Shown: positions 50,400 to 62,500 of the stretch, piece by piece
Numbering within the stretch: the stretch's first letter is position 1
Layout: the number at the start of each line of letters is the position of its first letter
NCBI GenBank assembly: GCA_949825045.1
Contig: OX463835.1
Coordinates: forward strand, 23,577,201 to 23,641,200
Length of the DNA: 64,000 nt
From: Argyresthia goedartella
Lineage: Eukaryota > Arthropoda > Insecta > Lepidoptera > Argyresthiidae
Direction of reading: 5' to 3'
Made by a program: the position numbers and the translations under genes
Notes under the pieces: model-generated
The model's database searches: none
What the model was told of the DNA's origin: nothing
Seen by the model: only the letters and a program-made list of their open reading frames with translations

Positions 50400-53300
50400 A
50401 GATTCAGATTCAGATTCATTTATTTGCTTATGATTTAGGTGGTAAGAGTTCTTAAATAACATGTTGTTCCTTAATCAACTATATATTATAGCATGCAAAT
50501 ATTTTAGTTATAAAATTATTATTATTATTTAGTCATTTACTTTTGATTTCTTAGTATAAAAAACTCACTTAATGTTTATTTACTAAAAAATAATTTTGCT
50601 CCATACTTGTACAATGTGCGGTTTCCAATTTAGGTTATTGTCAATTGTAATACCTAAAAATATAACATTATCTTCACTTTCAATTATTTGATTTTTATAG
50701 TTTATAATCATGTCATTCACATTATTAAAATTCATTAGATTTGTCTTATTAACATTTATTTGTAGGTTATTATCATTAAGCCAGTCAACTACCTTGTCCG
50801 ATTTGTGAATGTCAATTAAATTATTATTCGTATTATGATTATTGTTATTAAAATTATTATCGAAATTTGTTGTATGTATGTCAGTTTTGTGGATGTCAAT
50901 TGAACTGTTATTAGAACTGGGATAGTTTTTAAAGAGATTATAATTGGCATTAGAATGACTGTTCTTTTTAATAGTCACAATGATAGATAATAATATGTCA
51001 TCCGCTAATAAAATTGATTGCTGCCATGTCACATCAGGAATATCATTTATATACAAAATAAATAACAGCAGCCCTAGAACACTCCCCTGAGGCACCCCAT
51101 AGTTATTAGTTTTATATTTTGACTCACATGTCTGTTCGATGTCCTTATCGTCTAGCGTATTTATGTGAACACTTTGTCGTCTATTTTGTAGATATGTTTA
51201 GATCCATTGTACCGGTGGTCCTCGTATACCATATTGCTCCAGTTTGTTTAGCAACAGCTCATGAGACACAAACTCAAATGCCTTAGTCATGTCGAAGAGC
51301 AGGACTGAGGTGTTCTGTTTTAAATCATAGCTTTTAGCTACACTTGCTACTAAATTGAATGCTGCTAGGGTAGCGACTTCTGATTTTGGAAACCAAACTG
51401 TTCTTTTTTGATAGTTCCCTGTTTGTAAAAGTCACTAAGACAACTCGCAATTGCCTTCTCAAAGATTTTAGAAAATATTGGGATTAGAGTAACTGGACGA
51501 TAGTTTCCAGCTGTGTCTCTATCACCTTTTTTATAAAGCGGTTCAACTATAGAGTGCTTTAGTTTTTCCGGAAAGGTACCTTTTTCAAATGATAGGTTTA
51601 TCAAGAGCAAGAGCAAGAACCGGGCTTATAGAGTAGCGGCAATCTTTAATAATTTGGGTTCTTATTTCATCTTAGCCAGTTGCTTGAGTATTTTTAAGTG
51701 TGACAATAATCTTCCTTATCTCTAGTTCGTCTACTGGTTTTAAGAAAAAAACTAGAACCATTATTGTTGCAGTTTTGTAAGCATTTCTTCTCAATGTTAG
51801 TGTTGGTTTTATTTGTCATGTCAATAAGATATTTATTAAAAAAGTTCGCTATTTGGAGTGGATCAGTTACTACCTTGTCGTTTTCTTGAATGCTATTTAT
51901 ATTTTCAAATTCCCTTTTTTATGTGTCTATTATTCTCCAAGAAGCTTTGCATATATTCTTACTTCCTAAAACCACTTTACTGTTTTGTACTCTTTGAGCT
52001 TGCGGTATACATTTCTTTAGCAGTCTAGTGTACTTATCGTATCCTAATTTATTTTGTATTTATTTATTATTATAATATTTATATCGTAGAGTTTTTTTGT
52101 TTTACAACTTATTTTCAATCCTCGTGATATCCATTTCAGCTTCGTTGTTGAGTTTACTTTAACCTTTATTTTTGGAAAATAAAAATTCATAAAACAAACA
52201 ATACAGTTCATGAAATCTATTAAATGCCAAGTTGATCTCTGGTTCATCATAGACCACATTAAACGATAATTGTGCTATCGCGTCCTGAAATTTCCTGAGA
52301 TTATCTTTGTCAAAGTCTCTTTTTATAATAAACGAAGACTTTCTTGTAGAGGCTTTTGATTCTACATTGAAGGTAATTATTTGCGCTGTGTCATGGTCTG
52401 ATAAAGCTAGAGGCAGTGTTTGCCCCTGCGAGTCTTTAATATTTCTAAATATAAGGTCCAGACAAGAGTGCTCTTTTGTCGGTGTATTAATTAGTGTTTT
52501 CAAATTATGACCATCCATTAAGTCTAATAATTCTTTGGTATATTTATTGTGTACCAAAATATTAATATTTATATCCTCTGTTATAATTACATTATATTTT
52601 TCTTCCTTGCTTAAAGTGTGTAGAAGCTTGTTTAGTTTTTCGAAAAACATTTCTATTTTGAATTTCTGAGTTCTAAATGAATTCAATCAGATAATAATCA
52701 GTTTTGTGTTCTGATATTTCAACTCCACAGCATTCAAATATATTCGGTACAGCCATATTCTGGACCCAAGATAGTTCCCTAGTTTCTATTTTTTTTTTGT
52801 AAAGATACAGGTTCCCCCTCTTTTTTTATTTCTCGAGAATGATGCTGCCATTTTGTAATTCATAAGTTTTACGAGATGTTACTGCCCCGCTTGGATGAAT
52901 GTTTCTGACAAGCAGATTACGTCTGGTTCCTCTTTCCTTTCGTTCATTTCTTGCATCGTTAATTCTACTATCTCTTTCTTGGAATTTATACTTTGTATAT
53001 TCTGGTGCAATACTCTTAACTTTAAATTTTCGGGCTCATGTTTTGATTGTCAGATGTTTGCTATTATAGTTGAATAATTTTTATGAATTTGATTTGTATT
53101 TTTTTTATTATCGTTTGATCTATTGAAATAAAATGGTATCGTGCCTTTTGAGGGACATTGTTCTGGTTTCTTTGTTGTTTGGGGCTTTGTGTTTTTGTAT
53201 TAATATTAGTATTGACCGTTCTACACGACATTTTTTGTTTTATTAGTTCTTCATAGTCTCGTTGGTCTACCACAGCATTAATTTTACTACAAGTGTTTTT

Positions 53301-54250
53301 GAAATGCATATAATTTGTTTCCGCTTCAATGAACGTGCATTTCTGAAAAATTTTACATATCAGTTTTAAAGTCCTATTTAATTTTCTTTCATTTAAGTAA
53401 TCGCTCTTATGTATATCTAAAACTAAGACCTGCTTATCTTTTAGAGATTTCAATGCCGCGCTAAGTTCTATCTTGACCATCATGGGGTTTGAATCATGCT
53501 CTCCCACTGATATGACAATCTTGTCATTTTCTATTATTGACTTGATGCCATGGATTGACTCGCATATTTCCGCAGTTGAAGCCTTCGTCTTGACCGTGGA
53601 AGTTATGTTATATTTTCCATAACAGCTGTCTTGTCTTGATTCTATCAGTCTCGATGCCATTCCCGCACATTGCCTACCACCCGATCTTTGCTTCATTTTA
53701 TCTTCTAACTTTTTTTTTTGTTATTGAATTGTGGGCGAGTCGAACGAGTTCTCTATTTTTTTTCTCTGCCTGTGTTTTAGCTAAGAGTGTAATGGCGTTC
53801 TTGAATTCGTCTGGTGACTGATTTTTCAGCTTTGGTTCCTGGCGTATTACAGTCTTGCTAGTAGAAGTGAGTGTGCTATTAACAAATAGGTATGTTGTCG
53901 AAATTTTGGAGTACTGCCGGGTGTGCTAGTAATTTTTGATGTGGTTTGTGTTGAAACTTTTATCAAGTCTATTTTTTTACTCATCTCTTTAATTTGTTGT
54001 TTTAGCTCCCTGTTATCATCATTCAAGTTGCTTATTTCTTGATGTGCGCTGTCTAATTCTATTTGTAATACTTCTATTTGATTTTTAAGTAGATTTACGA
54101 CCGAGCTATCCAAGCAAGTTGTATTCGGCAAACTCCTTGTTTTGGAATCCAGCATCACTGATCTGGGTGAGTGGTTTGAAAGTGAGCCTGAATTGTGTTC
54201 GTGGATGCCCTCTATTGACTTAGCTCATCTCATCTGATAGTGTTTTCTCT
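50400..54250 (-). mobile_element. Near-full-length CR1/L2-like LINE, degenerate, AT-rich
   Basis: Minus-strand order: ORF1 coiled coil (54158-53900, LKNQIEVLQIELDSAHQEIS and NLNDDNRELKQQIKEM); an esterase-like part of ORF1 (53696-53064) with CAGMASRLIESR and KIVISVGEHDSNPM, like SGNH hydrolase blocks; then ORF2 endonuclease remnants (52686-52159) with TKEHSCLDLIF and LALSDHDTAQI; then RT (51616-50583) with YKKGDRDTAGNYRPVTLIPI and PQGSVLGLLLFILYINDIP. The catalytic box reads LLADDILL, and FLGITIDNNLNWKPH follows. Many frameshifts and stops. ORF1 with coiled coil plus esterase is typical of CR1-group LINEs. Confidence 0.8.
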
Positions 54251-55049
54251 CAGTTACATTATTTTCCTTTTTTTGGTAGTCTCAAAAAGAAATACCAATA
54301 AGAAAAATATTTTTGTTACTTTTTGGATTTGTACCCGAGACCTCTGTATTAAGAGGCGGCGACGCACCGATCACGCCACTAGAACAGTTACTAATCCTTG
54401 CGAAATTCTGAGCTACAATCGCACGCTGATCCTTAAAATATGCGCTGCACTGGCGACATCTGTACTGCCTTCCGCTGAATCAATTAGGAGGCATTATACA
54501 GTTATGATATCGGTAGTACTGCAGTACAAATATCAGATGGCGCTGATGTTGTTGTTGTTCTTGGGTGGTCCTTTGATTTGATTTTTAACGACTTTACTTT
54601 AGCTATTTTTGCATAATTAGCTTAGAGGCACTGATTTTTAACACATAGAGTAACGTTTTTAACACTTAGATTTGTAATATGGAACTATTTGCACCTTCAA
54701 TGTCACTGGGTCTTTTTGAGGATTTTGCTGTTTTTGTATTTTATGTACTGGTTATTGTTTTCACTGATTTTTGGCATATTATCTATTCTCTTTTGTAGAT
54801 AACACTTCCAGGGTTGTATTGTCACTATACTATTAATTAGGTATACTTAATATCAAATTACTAAAACTATAATTTTAATTTTAATCTAATCAGAACGTCT
54901 TAAAAAGCTTTACTAACTAACTGCAGCGCCCTCTGTCGACTCAAGCAAGCAATCAAGCAAGCATAAGAAAACATTAGGTAGGTGCCTAATTATTAGTACA
55001 TAATAGATAGGGCGCAATGAACTGGTTTAATGCCAGATATCGGTGTCTT
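54251..55049. other. Non-coding with SINE-like remnant at 54316-54395
   Basis: The minus strand of 54316-54395 reads CTAGTGGCGTGATCGGTGCG and GAGGTCTCGGGTACAAATCC, resembling degenerate A and B boxes. The rest is AT-rich. Confidence 0.45.
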
Positions 55050-55570
55050 GTAAAAAGTCATTAATTTTGTAGTAGGCCTTTGTGCACAAAGTGTGTTTTA
55101 TACTTTTGTGAGTCTGAACATTGAAAAAGAAAGCTTATGTTAATTTCTAGTTTGCACATTGTGGCGACTATAATGGTTTTAGAGCTATTTATTCTCTCTC
55201 TATTTTTCCTCACAAACATTAGGTTTTCATAGATATATTGTTTTGCAAATGCTAGGATGTTGGTTTCTTTGAAGAAATCTCTCAGAGACTCTACTACCCA
55301 ACTTATAAATAAATCGTAAGCTCTCTTCTGCAAAATGAAGTTAGTCTCAATGTCAGCAGCCCGTCCCCATAGTAGTATGCCGTAGGACATAATGCTTTGG
55401 AAATATCTAAAATATACAAGCCTAGCAGTTGCAACGTCAGTCAATTCCCTGATTCTTTTAACCGCATATGCTGCGGAACTAAGTCTATGTGCTAATTTTG
55501 CAATATGGGGACCCCACTGTAGTTTGGCATCGATAGTGATGTCGAGAAATACGATTTCATTTCATCTACT
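55050..55570 (-). mobile_element. Diverged Jockey-like LINE 3' fragment (family J relative)
   Basis: The minus strand reads LQWGPHIAKLAHRLSSAAYA, TARLVYFRYFQSIMSYGILL and WGRAADIETNFILQKRAY, then frame breaks. It is clearly homologous to 13230-12900 but diverged. The right edge near 55570 abuts the GC-rich segment below. Confidence 0.85.
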
Positions 55571-56085
55571 AGTTTTAGAGATTGCATCGCGATCGTATCG
55601 CGGCCGCTCCGAAGCCGGACTGATTGTCAAATACGGCATTTTGCACCGCAATGCAACCTCCAGTAGAGAATCGGGCCCCGTAGACGTAGTGAACGCCCAT
55701 TGGAGCCGCCGTCATGTTATGGTGCGTCCACACGCTAGGCGAGCCTCCATAAGCCGTCACAATTTCAAGCGTGTGGGGAGGTCGTTTGGCTTTGCTTGCG
55801 TAGGCTTGCAAGAGCTTGTAGCCGATCCGATCGAGTGTCGGTTTTTTGGTCATGAGTCAAAGGGATTTGCCGCAAGCGCTTGCGACGCCTCCACCCACAC
55901 GCTTGTGCGTGCCTACTCAGTTTCGTTTGTGTAATGGTGGCGGACAAACGTGCGAAGTGACGTAAAAATATGACTGACTGGTCATATCAGGTTGCCCTTA
56001 ACTTGCTGGAAAGTTACCAGAGTGGACCATGCATTTGGGCCCCGGGCAATAATGATCACAAGGATAAAATCGGAATAGCCGATGC
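55571..56085. other. GC-rich non-coding segment with short inverted repeats
   Basis: 55600-55935 contains CGATCGTATCGCGGCCGC, GTGCGTCCACACGCT, CAAGCGTGTGGGGAGG, GCTTGCGTAGGCTTGCAAG and GCAAGCGCTTGCGACGCCTC. It is rich in GCTTGC/GCAAGC and GCGTCC/ACGC words like the neighbouring satellite. Open frames on both strands lack motifs. Confidence 0.4.
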
Positions 56086-56260
56086 ATGGTTTTAGCATTT
56101 GAAAAACATTTACATACAGCCACATACACTGCTTCTGGCCCCACACTAGGAAACCCTGTGTTGTGGAAACCAGAAACAGCGATGTCGGAAACACGTAACA
56201 ATCCAAGACCAGAGGATTATTTTTCTTTCCCCACAGCCGGTATCCGAACCTTTGGTAGCT
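56086..56260 (-). mobile_element. SINE S2 body, truncated at the head
   Basis: On the minus strand it reads from a partial B box (GGTTCGGATACCGGCTG) through CTGTTTCTGGTTTCCACAAC and AGTGTGGGGCCAGAAGCAGT, matching 2470-2600. Confidence 0.75.
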
Positions 56261-56590
56261 TATTAAACAAACCAGGAGGCCGATCGCGCTATTTTGTAAA
56301 ATGGATAAACATCTATGTTTCGGTTTCAGTTCAGTTCTATTGTAATTCAGTTTTGCTTCAATGAAATTTGTAGATGAAAGTGAAGGAACTAAAAGCCAAG
56401 AATGAAATTCTTATGGCCACTTTCAAAAAGCATTTAAAAAAGTGACTTTATTTATAATAAAAATAACTTAGGTCAAATGTTATGGCCGATGCAATAAGTT
56501 CAATACGTCCGCCATGCTTGCTCGCTGACAGAAAACTGATGCACTCGCCAGGTTGTGGATGGCGAAGTTTGATTCACCAAATCGACGCAA
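56261..56590. other. Non-coding flank of the satellite
   Basis: No gene recognised. It ends ACCAAATCGACGCAA directly before the first satellite monomer. Confidence 0.4.
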
Positions 56591-59500
56591 AAGTTTGTAG
56601 TAGCTTGGAGCTTGCGGCAAGTAGCAAGCGTCCGGACGCGGCATTAAACTGTGCCTAGTACAGTTTGTAGTAGCTTGGAGCTTGCGGCAAGTAGCAAGCG
56701 TCCGGACGCGGCATTAAACTGTGCCTAGTACAGTTTGTAGTAGCTTGGAGCTTGCGGCAAGTAGCAAGCGTCCGGACGCGGCATTAAACTGTGCCTAGTA
56801 CAGTTTGTAGTAGCTTGGAGCTTGCGGCAAGTAGCAAGCGTCCGGACGCGGCATTAAACTGTGCCTAGTACAGTTTGTAGTCGCTTGGAGCTTGCGGCAA
56901 GTAGCAAGCGTCCGGACGCGGCATTAAACTGTGCCTAGTACAGTTTGTAGTAGCTTGGAGCTTGCGGCAAGTAGCAAGCGTCCGGACGCGGCATTAAACT
57001 GTGCCTAGTACAGTTTGTAGTCGCTTGGAGCTTGCGGCAAGTAGCAAGCGTCCGGACGCGGCATTAAACTGTGCCTAGTACAGTTTGTAGTAGCTTGGAG
57101 CTTGCGGCAAGTAGCAAGCGTCCGGACGCGGCATTAAACTGTGCCTAGTACAGTTTGTAGTAGCTTGGAGCTTGCGGCAAGTAGCAAGCGTCCGGACGCG
57201 GCATTAAACTGTGCCTAGTACAGTTTGTAGTCGCTTGGATCTTGCGGCAAGTAGCAAGCGTCCGGACGCGGCATTAAACTGTGCCTAGTACAGTTTGTAG
57301 TCGCTTGGAGCTTGCGGCAAGTAGCAAGCGTCCGGACGCGGCATTAAACTGTGCCTAGTACAGTTTGTAGTCGCTTGGAGCTTGCGGCAAGTAGCAAGCG
57401 TCCGGACGCGGCATTAAACTGTGCCTAGTACAGTTTGTAGTCGCTTGGAGCTTGCGGCAAGTAGCAAGCGTCCGGACGCGGCATTAAACTGTGCCTAGTA
57501 CAGTTTGTAGTAGCTTGGAGCTTGCGGCAAGTAGCAAGCGTCCGGACGCGGCATTAAACTGTGCCTAGTACAGTTTGTAGTAGCTTGGAGCTTGCGGCAA
57601 GTAGCAAGCGTCCGCACGCGGCATTAAACTGTGCCTAGTACAGTTTGCAGTAGCTTGGAGCTTGCGGCAAGTAGCAAGCGTCCGGACGCGGCATTAAACT
57701 GTGCCTAGTACAGTTTGTAGTAGCTTGGAGCTTGCGGCAAGTAGCAAGCGTCCGGACGCGGCATTAAACTGTGCCTAGTACAGTTTGTAGTAGCTTGGAG
57801 CTTGCGGCAAGTAGCAAGCGTCCGCACGCGGCATTAAACTGTGCCTAGTACAGTTTGCAGTCGCTTGGAGCTTGCGGCAAGTAGCAAGCGTCCGCACGCG
57901 GCATTAAACTGTGCCTAGTACAGATTGCAGTCGCTTGGAGCTTGCGGCAAGTAGCAAGCGTCCGGACGCGGCATTAAACTGTGCCTAGTACAGTTTGTAG
58001 TAGCTTGGAGCTTGCGGCAAGTAGCAAGCGTCCGGACGCGGCATTAAACTGTGCCTAGTACAGTTTGTAGTCGCTTGGAGCTTGCGGCAAGTAGCAAGCG
58101 TCCGGACGCGGCATTAAACTGTGCCTAGTACAGTTTGTAGTAGCTTGGAGCTTGCGGCAAGTAGCAAGCGTCCGCACGCGGCATTAAACTGTGCCTAGTA
58201 CAGTTTGCAGTCGCTTGGAGCTTGCGGCAAGTAGCAAGCGTCCGCACGCGGCATTAAACTGTGCCTAGTACAGTTTGCAGTCGCTTGGAGCTTGCGGCAA
58301 GTAGCAAGCGTCCGGACGCGGCATTAAACTGTGCCTAGTACAGTTTGTAGTAGCTTGGAGCTTGCGGCAAGTAGCAAGCGTCCGCACGCGGCATTAAACT
58401 GTGCCTAGTACAGTTTGTAGTCGCTTGGAGCTTGCGGCAAGTAGCAAGCGTCCGCACGCGGCATTAAACTGTGCCTAGTACAGTTTGCAGTCGCTTGGAG
58501 CTTGCGGCAAGTAGCAAGCGTCCGGACGCGGCATTAAACTGTGCCTAGTACAGTTTGTAGTAGCTTGGAGCTTGCGGCAAGTAGCAAGCGTCCGCACGCG
58601 GCATTAAACTGTGCCTAGTACAGTTTGCAGTCGCTTGGAGCTTGCGGCAAGTAGCAAGCGTCCGCACGCGGCATTAAACTGTGCCTAGTACAGTTTGCAG
58701 TCGCTTGGAGCTTGCGGCAAGTAGCAAGCGTCCGGACGCGGCATTAAACTGTGCCTAGTACAGTTTGTAGTAGCTTGGAGCTTGCGGCAAGTAGCGAGCG
58801 TCCGGACGCGGCATTAAACTGTGCCTAGTACAGTTTGTAGTAGCTTGGAGCTTGCGGCAAGTAGCAAGCGTCCGGACGCGGCATTAAACTGTGCCTAGTA
58901 CAGTTTGTAGTCGCTTGGAGCTTGCGGCAAGTAGCAAGCGTCCGGACGCGGCATTAAACTGTGCCTAGTACAGTTTGTAGTAGCTTGGAGCTTGCGGCAA
59001 GTAGCAAGCGTCCGGACGCGGCATTAAACTGTGCCTAGTACAGTTTGTAGTCGCTTGGAGCTTGCGGCAAGTAGCAAGCGTCCGGACGCGGCATTAAACT
59101 GTGCCTAGTACAGTTTGTAGTAGCTTGGAGCTTGCGGCAAGTAGCAAGCGTCCGGACGCGGCATTAAACTGTGCCTAGTACAGTTTGTAGTAGCTTGGAG
59201 CTTGCGGCAAGTAGCAAGCGTCCGGACGCGGCATTAAACTGTGCCTAGTACAGTTTGTAGTCGCTTGGAGCTTGCGGCAAGTAGCAAGCGTCCGGACGCG
59301 GCATTAAACTGTGCCTAGTACAGTTTGTAGTAGCTTGGAGCTTGCGGCAAGTAGCAAGCGTCCGGACGCGGCATTAAACTGTGCCTAGTACAGTTTGTAG
59401 TAGCTTGGAGCTTGCGGCAAGTAGCAAGCGTCCGGACGCGGCATTAAACTGTGCCTAGTACAGTTTGTAGTCGCTTGGAGCTTGCGGCAAGTAGCAAGCG

Positions 59501-62500
59501 TCCGGACGCGGCATTAAACTGTGCCTAGTACAGTTTGTAGTAGCTTGGAGCTTGCGGCAAGTAGCAAGCGTCCGGACGCGGCATTAAACTGTGCCTAGTA
59601 CAGTTTGTAGTAGCTTGGAGCTTGCGGCAAGTAGCAAGCGTCCGGACGCGGCATTAAACTGTGCCTAGTACAGTTTGTAGTAGCTTGGAGCTTGCGGCAA
59701 GTAGCAAGCGTCCGGACGCGGCATTAAACTGTGCCTAGTACAGTTTGTAGTCGCTTGGAGCTTGCGGCAAGTAGCAAGCGTCCGGACGCGGCATTAAACT
59801 GTGCCTAGTACAGTTTGTAGTCGCTTGGAGATTGCGGCAAGTAGCGAGCGTCCGGACGCGGCATTAAACTGTGCCTAGTACAGTTTGTAGTCGCTTGGAG
59901 CTTGCGGCAAGTAGCAAGCGTCCGGACGCGGCATTAAACTGTGCCTAGTACAGTTTGTAGTAGCTTGGAGCTTGCGGCAAGTAGCAAGCGTCCGGACGCG
60001 GCATTAAACTGTGCCTAGTACAGTTTGTAGTCGCTTGGAGCTTGCGGCAAGTAGCAAGCGTCCGGACGCGGCATTAAACTGTGCCTAGTACAGTTTGTAG
60101 TCGCTTGGAGCTTGCGGCAAGTAGCAAGCGTCCGGACGCGGCATTAAACTGTGCCTAGTACAGTTTGTAGTAGCTTGGAGCTTGCGGCAAGTAGCAAGCG
60201 TCCGGACGCGGCATTAAACTGTGCCTAGTACAGTTTGTAGTCGCTTGGAGCTTGCGGCAAGTAGCAAGCGTCCGGACGCGGCATTAAACTGTGCCTAGTA
60301 CAGTTTGTAGTCGCTTGGAGCTTGCGGCAAGTAGCAAGCGTCCGGACGCGGCATTAAACTGTGCCTAGTACAGTTTGTAGTAGCTTGGAGCTTGCGGCAA
60401 GTAGCAAGCGTCCGCACGCGGCATTAAACTGTGCCTAGTACAGTTTGTAGTAGCTTGGAGCTTGCGGCAAGTAGCAAGCGTCCGGACGCGGCATTAAACT
60501 GTGCCTAGTACAGTTTGTAGTCGCTTGGAGCTTGCGGCAAGTAGCAAGCGTCCGGACGCGGCATTAAACTGTGCCTAGTACAGTTTGTAGTAGCTTGGAG
60601 CTTGCGGCAAGTAGCAAGCGTCCGGACGCGGCATTAAACTGTGCCTAGTACAGTTTGTAGTAGCTTGGAGCTTGCGGCAAGTAGCAAGCGTCCGGACGCG
60701 GCATTAAACTGTGCCTAGTACAGTTTGTAGTCGCTTGGAGCTTGCGGCAAGTAGCAAGCGTCCGGACGCGGCATTAAACTGTGCCTAGTACAGTTTGTAG
60801 TCGCTTGGAGCTTGCGGCAAGTAGCAAGCGTCCGGACGCGGCATTAAACTGTGCCTAGTACAGTTTGCAGTCGCTTGGAGCTTGCGGCAAGTAGCAAGCG
60901 TCCGGACGCGGCATTAAACTGTGCCTAGTACAGTTTGTAGTAGCTTGGAGCTTGCGGCAAGTAGCAAGCGTCCGCACGCGGCATTAAACTGTGCCTAGTA
61001 CAGTTTGTAGTAGCTTGGAGCTTGCGGCAAGTAGCAAGCGTCCGGACGCGGCATTAAACTGTGCCTAGTACAGTTTGTAGTAGCTTGGAGCTTGCGGCAA
61101 GTAGCAAGCGTCCGGACGCGGCATTAAACTGTGCCTAGTACAGTTTGTAGTAGCTTGGAGCTTGCGGCAAGTAGCAAGCGTCCGGACGCGGCATTAAACT
61201 GTGCCTAGTACAGTTTGTAGTAGCTTGGAGCTTGCGGCAAGTAGCAAGCGTCCGCACGCGGCATTAAACTGTGCCTAGTACAGTTTGCAGTAGCTTGGAG
61301 CTTGCGGCAAGTAGCAAGCGTCCGGACGCGGCATTAAACTGTGCCTAGTACAGTTTGTAGTCGCTTGGAGCTTGCGGCAAGTAGCAAGCGTCCGGACGCG
61401 GCATTAAACTGTGCCTAGTACAGTTTGTAGTAGCTTGGAGCTTGCGGCAAGTAGCAAGCGTCCGCACGCGGCATTAAACTGTGCCTAGTACAGTTTGCAG
61501 TAGCTTGGAGCTTGCGGCAAGTAGCAAGCGTCCGGACGCGGCATTAAACTGTGCCTAGTACAGTTTGTAGTAGCTTGGAGCTTGCGGCAAGTAGCAAGCG
61601 TCCGGACGCGGCATTAAACTGTGCCTAGTACAGTTTGTAGTCGCTTGGAGCTTGCGGCAAGTAGCAAGCGTCCGGACGCGGCATTAAACTGTGCCTAGTA
61701 CAGTTTGTAGTAGCTTGGAGCTTGCGGCAAGTAGCAAGCGTCCGGACGCGGCATTAAACTGTGCCTAGTACAGTTTGTAGTAGCTTGGAGCTTGCGGCAA
61801 GTAGCAAGCGTCCGCACGCGGCATTAAACTGTGCCTAGTACAGTTTGCAGTAGCTTGGAGCTTGCGGCAAGTAGCAAGCGTCCGGACGCGGCATTAAACT
61901 GTGCCTAGTACAGTTTGCAGTCGCTTGGAGCTTGCGGCAAGTAGCAAGCGTCCGGACGCGGCATTAAACTGTGCCTAGTACAGTTTGTAGTCGCTTGGAG
62001 CTTGCGGCAAGTAGCAAGCGTCCGGACGCGGCATTAAACTGTGCCTAGTACAGTTTGTAGTAGCTTGGAGCTTGCGGCAAGTAGCAAGCGTCCGGACGCG
62101 GCATTAAACTGTGCCTAGTACAGTTTGTAGTAGCTTGGAGCTTGCGGCAAGTAGCAAGCGTCCGGACGCGGCATTAAACTGTGCCTAGTACAGTTTGTAG
62201 TAGCTTGGAGCTTGCGGCAAGTAGCAAGCGTCCGGACGCGGCATTAAACTGTGCCTAGTACAGTTTGTAGTAGCTTGGAGCTTGCGGCAAGTAGCAAGCG
62301 TCCGGACGCGGCATTAAACTGTGCCTAGTACAGTTTGTAGTCGCTTGGAGCTTGCGGCAAGTAGCAAGCGTCCGGACGCGGCATTAAACTGTGCCTAGTA
62401 CAGTTTGCAGTAGCTTGGAGCTTGCGGCAAGTAGCAAGCGTCCGGACGCGGCATTAAACTGTGCCTAGTACAGTTTGTAGTCGCTTGGAGCTTGCGGCAA

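Noticed and set aside
55392..55934. 180-codon plus-strand frame
   Set aside because: Antisense of a diverged LINE joined to an unrelated GC-rich segment; no motif.
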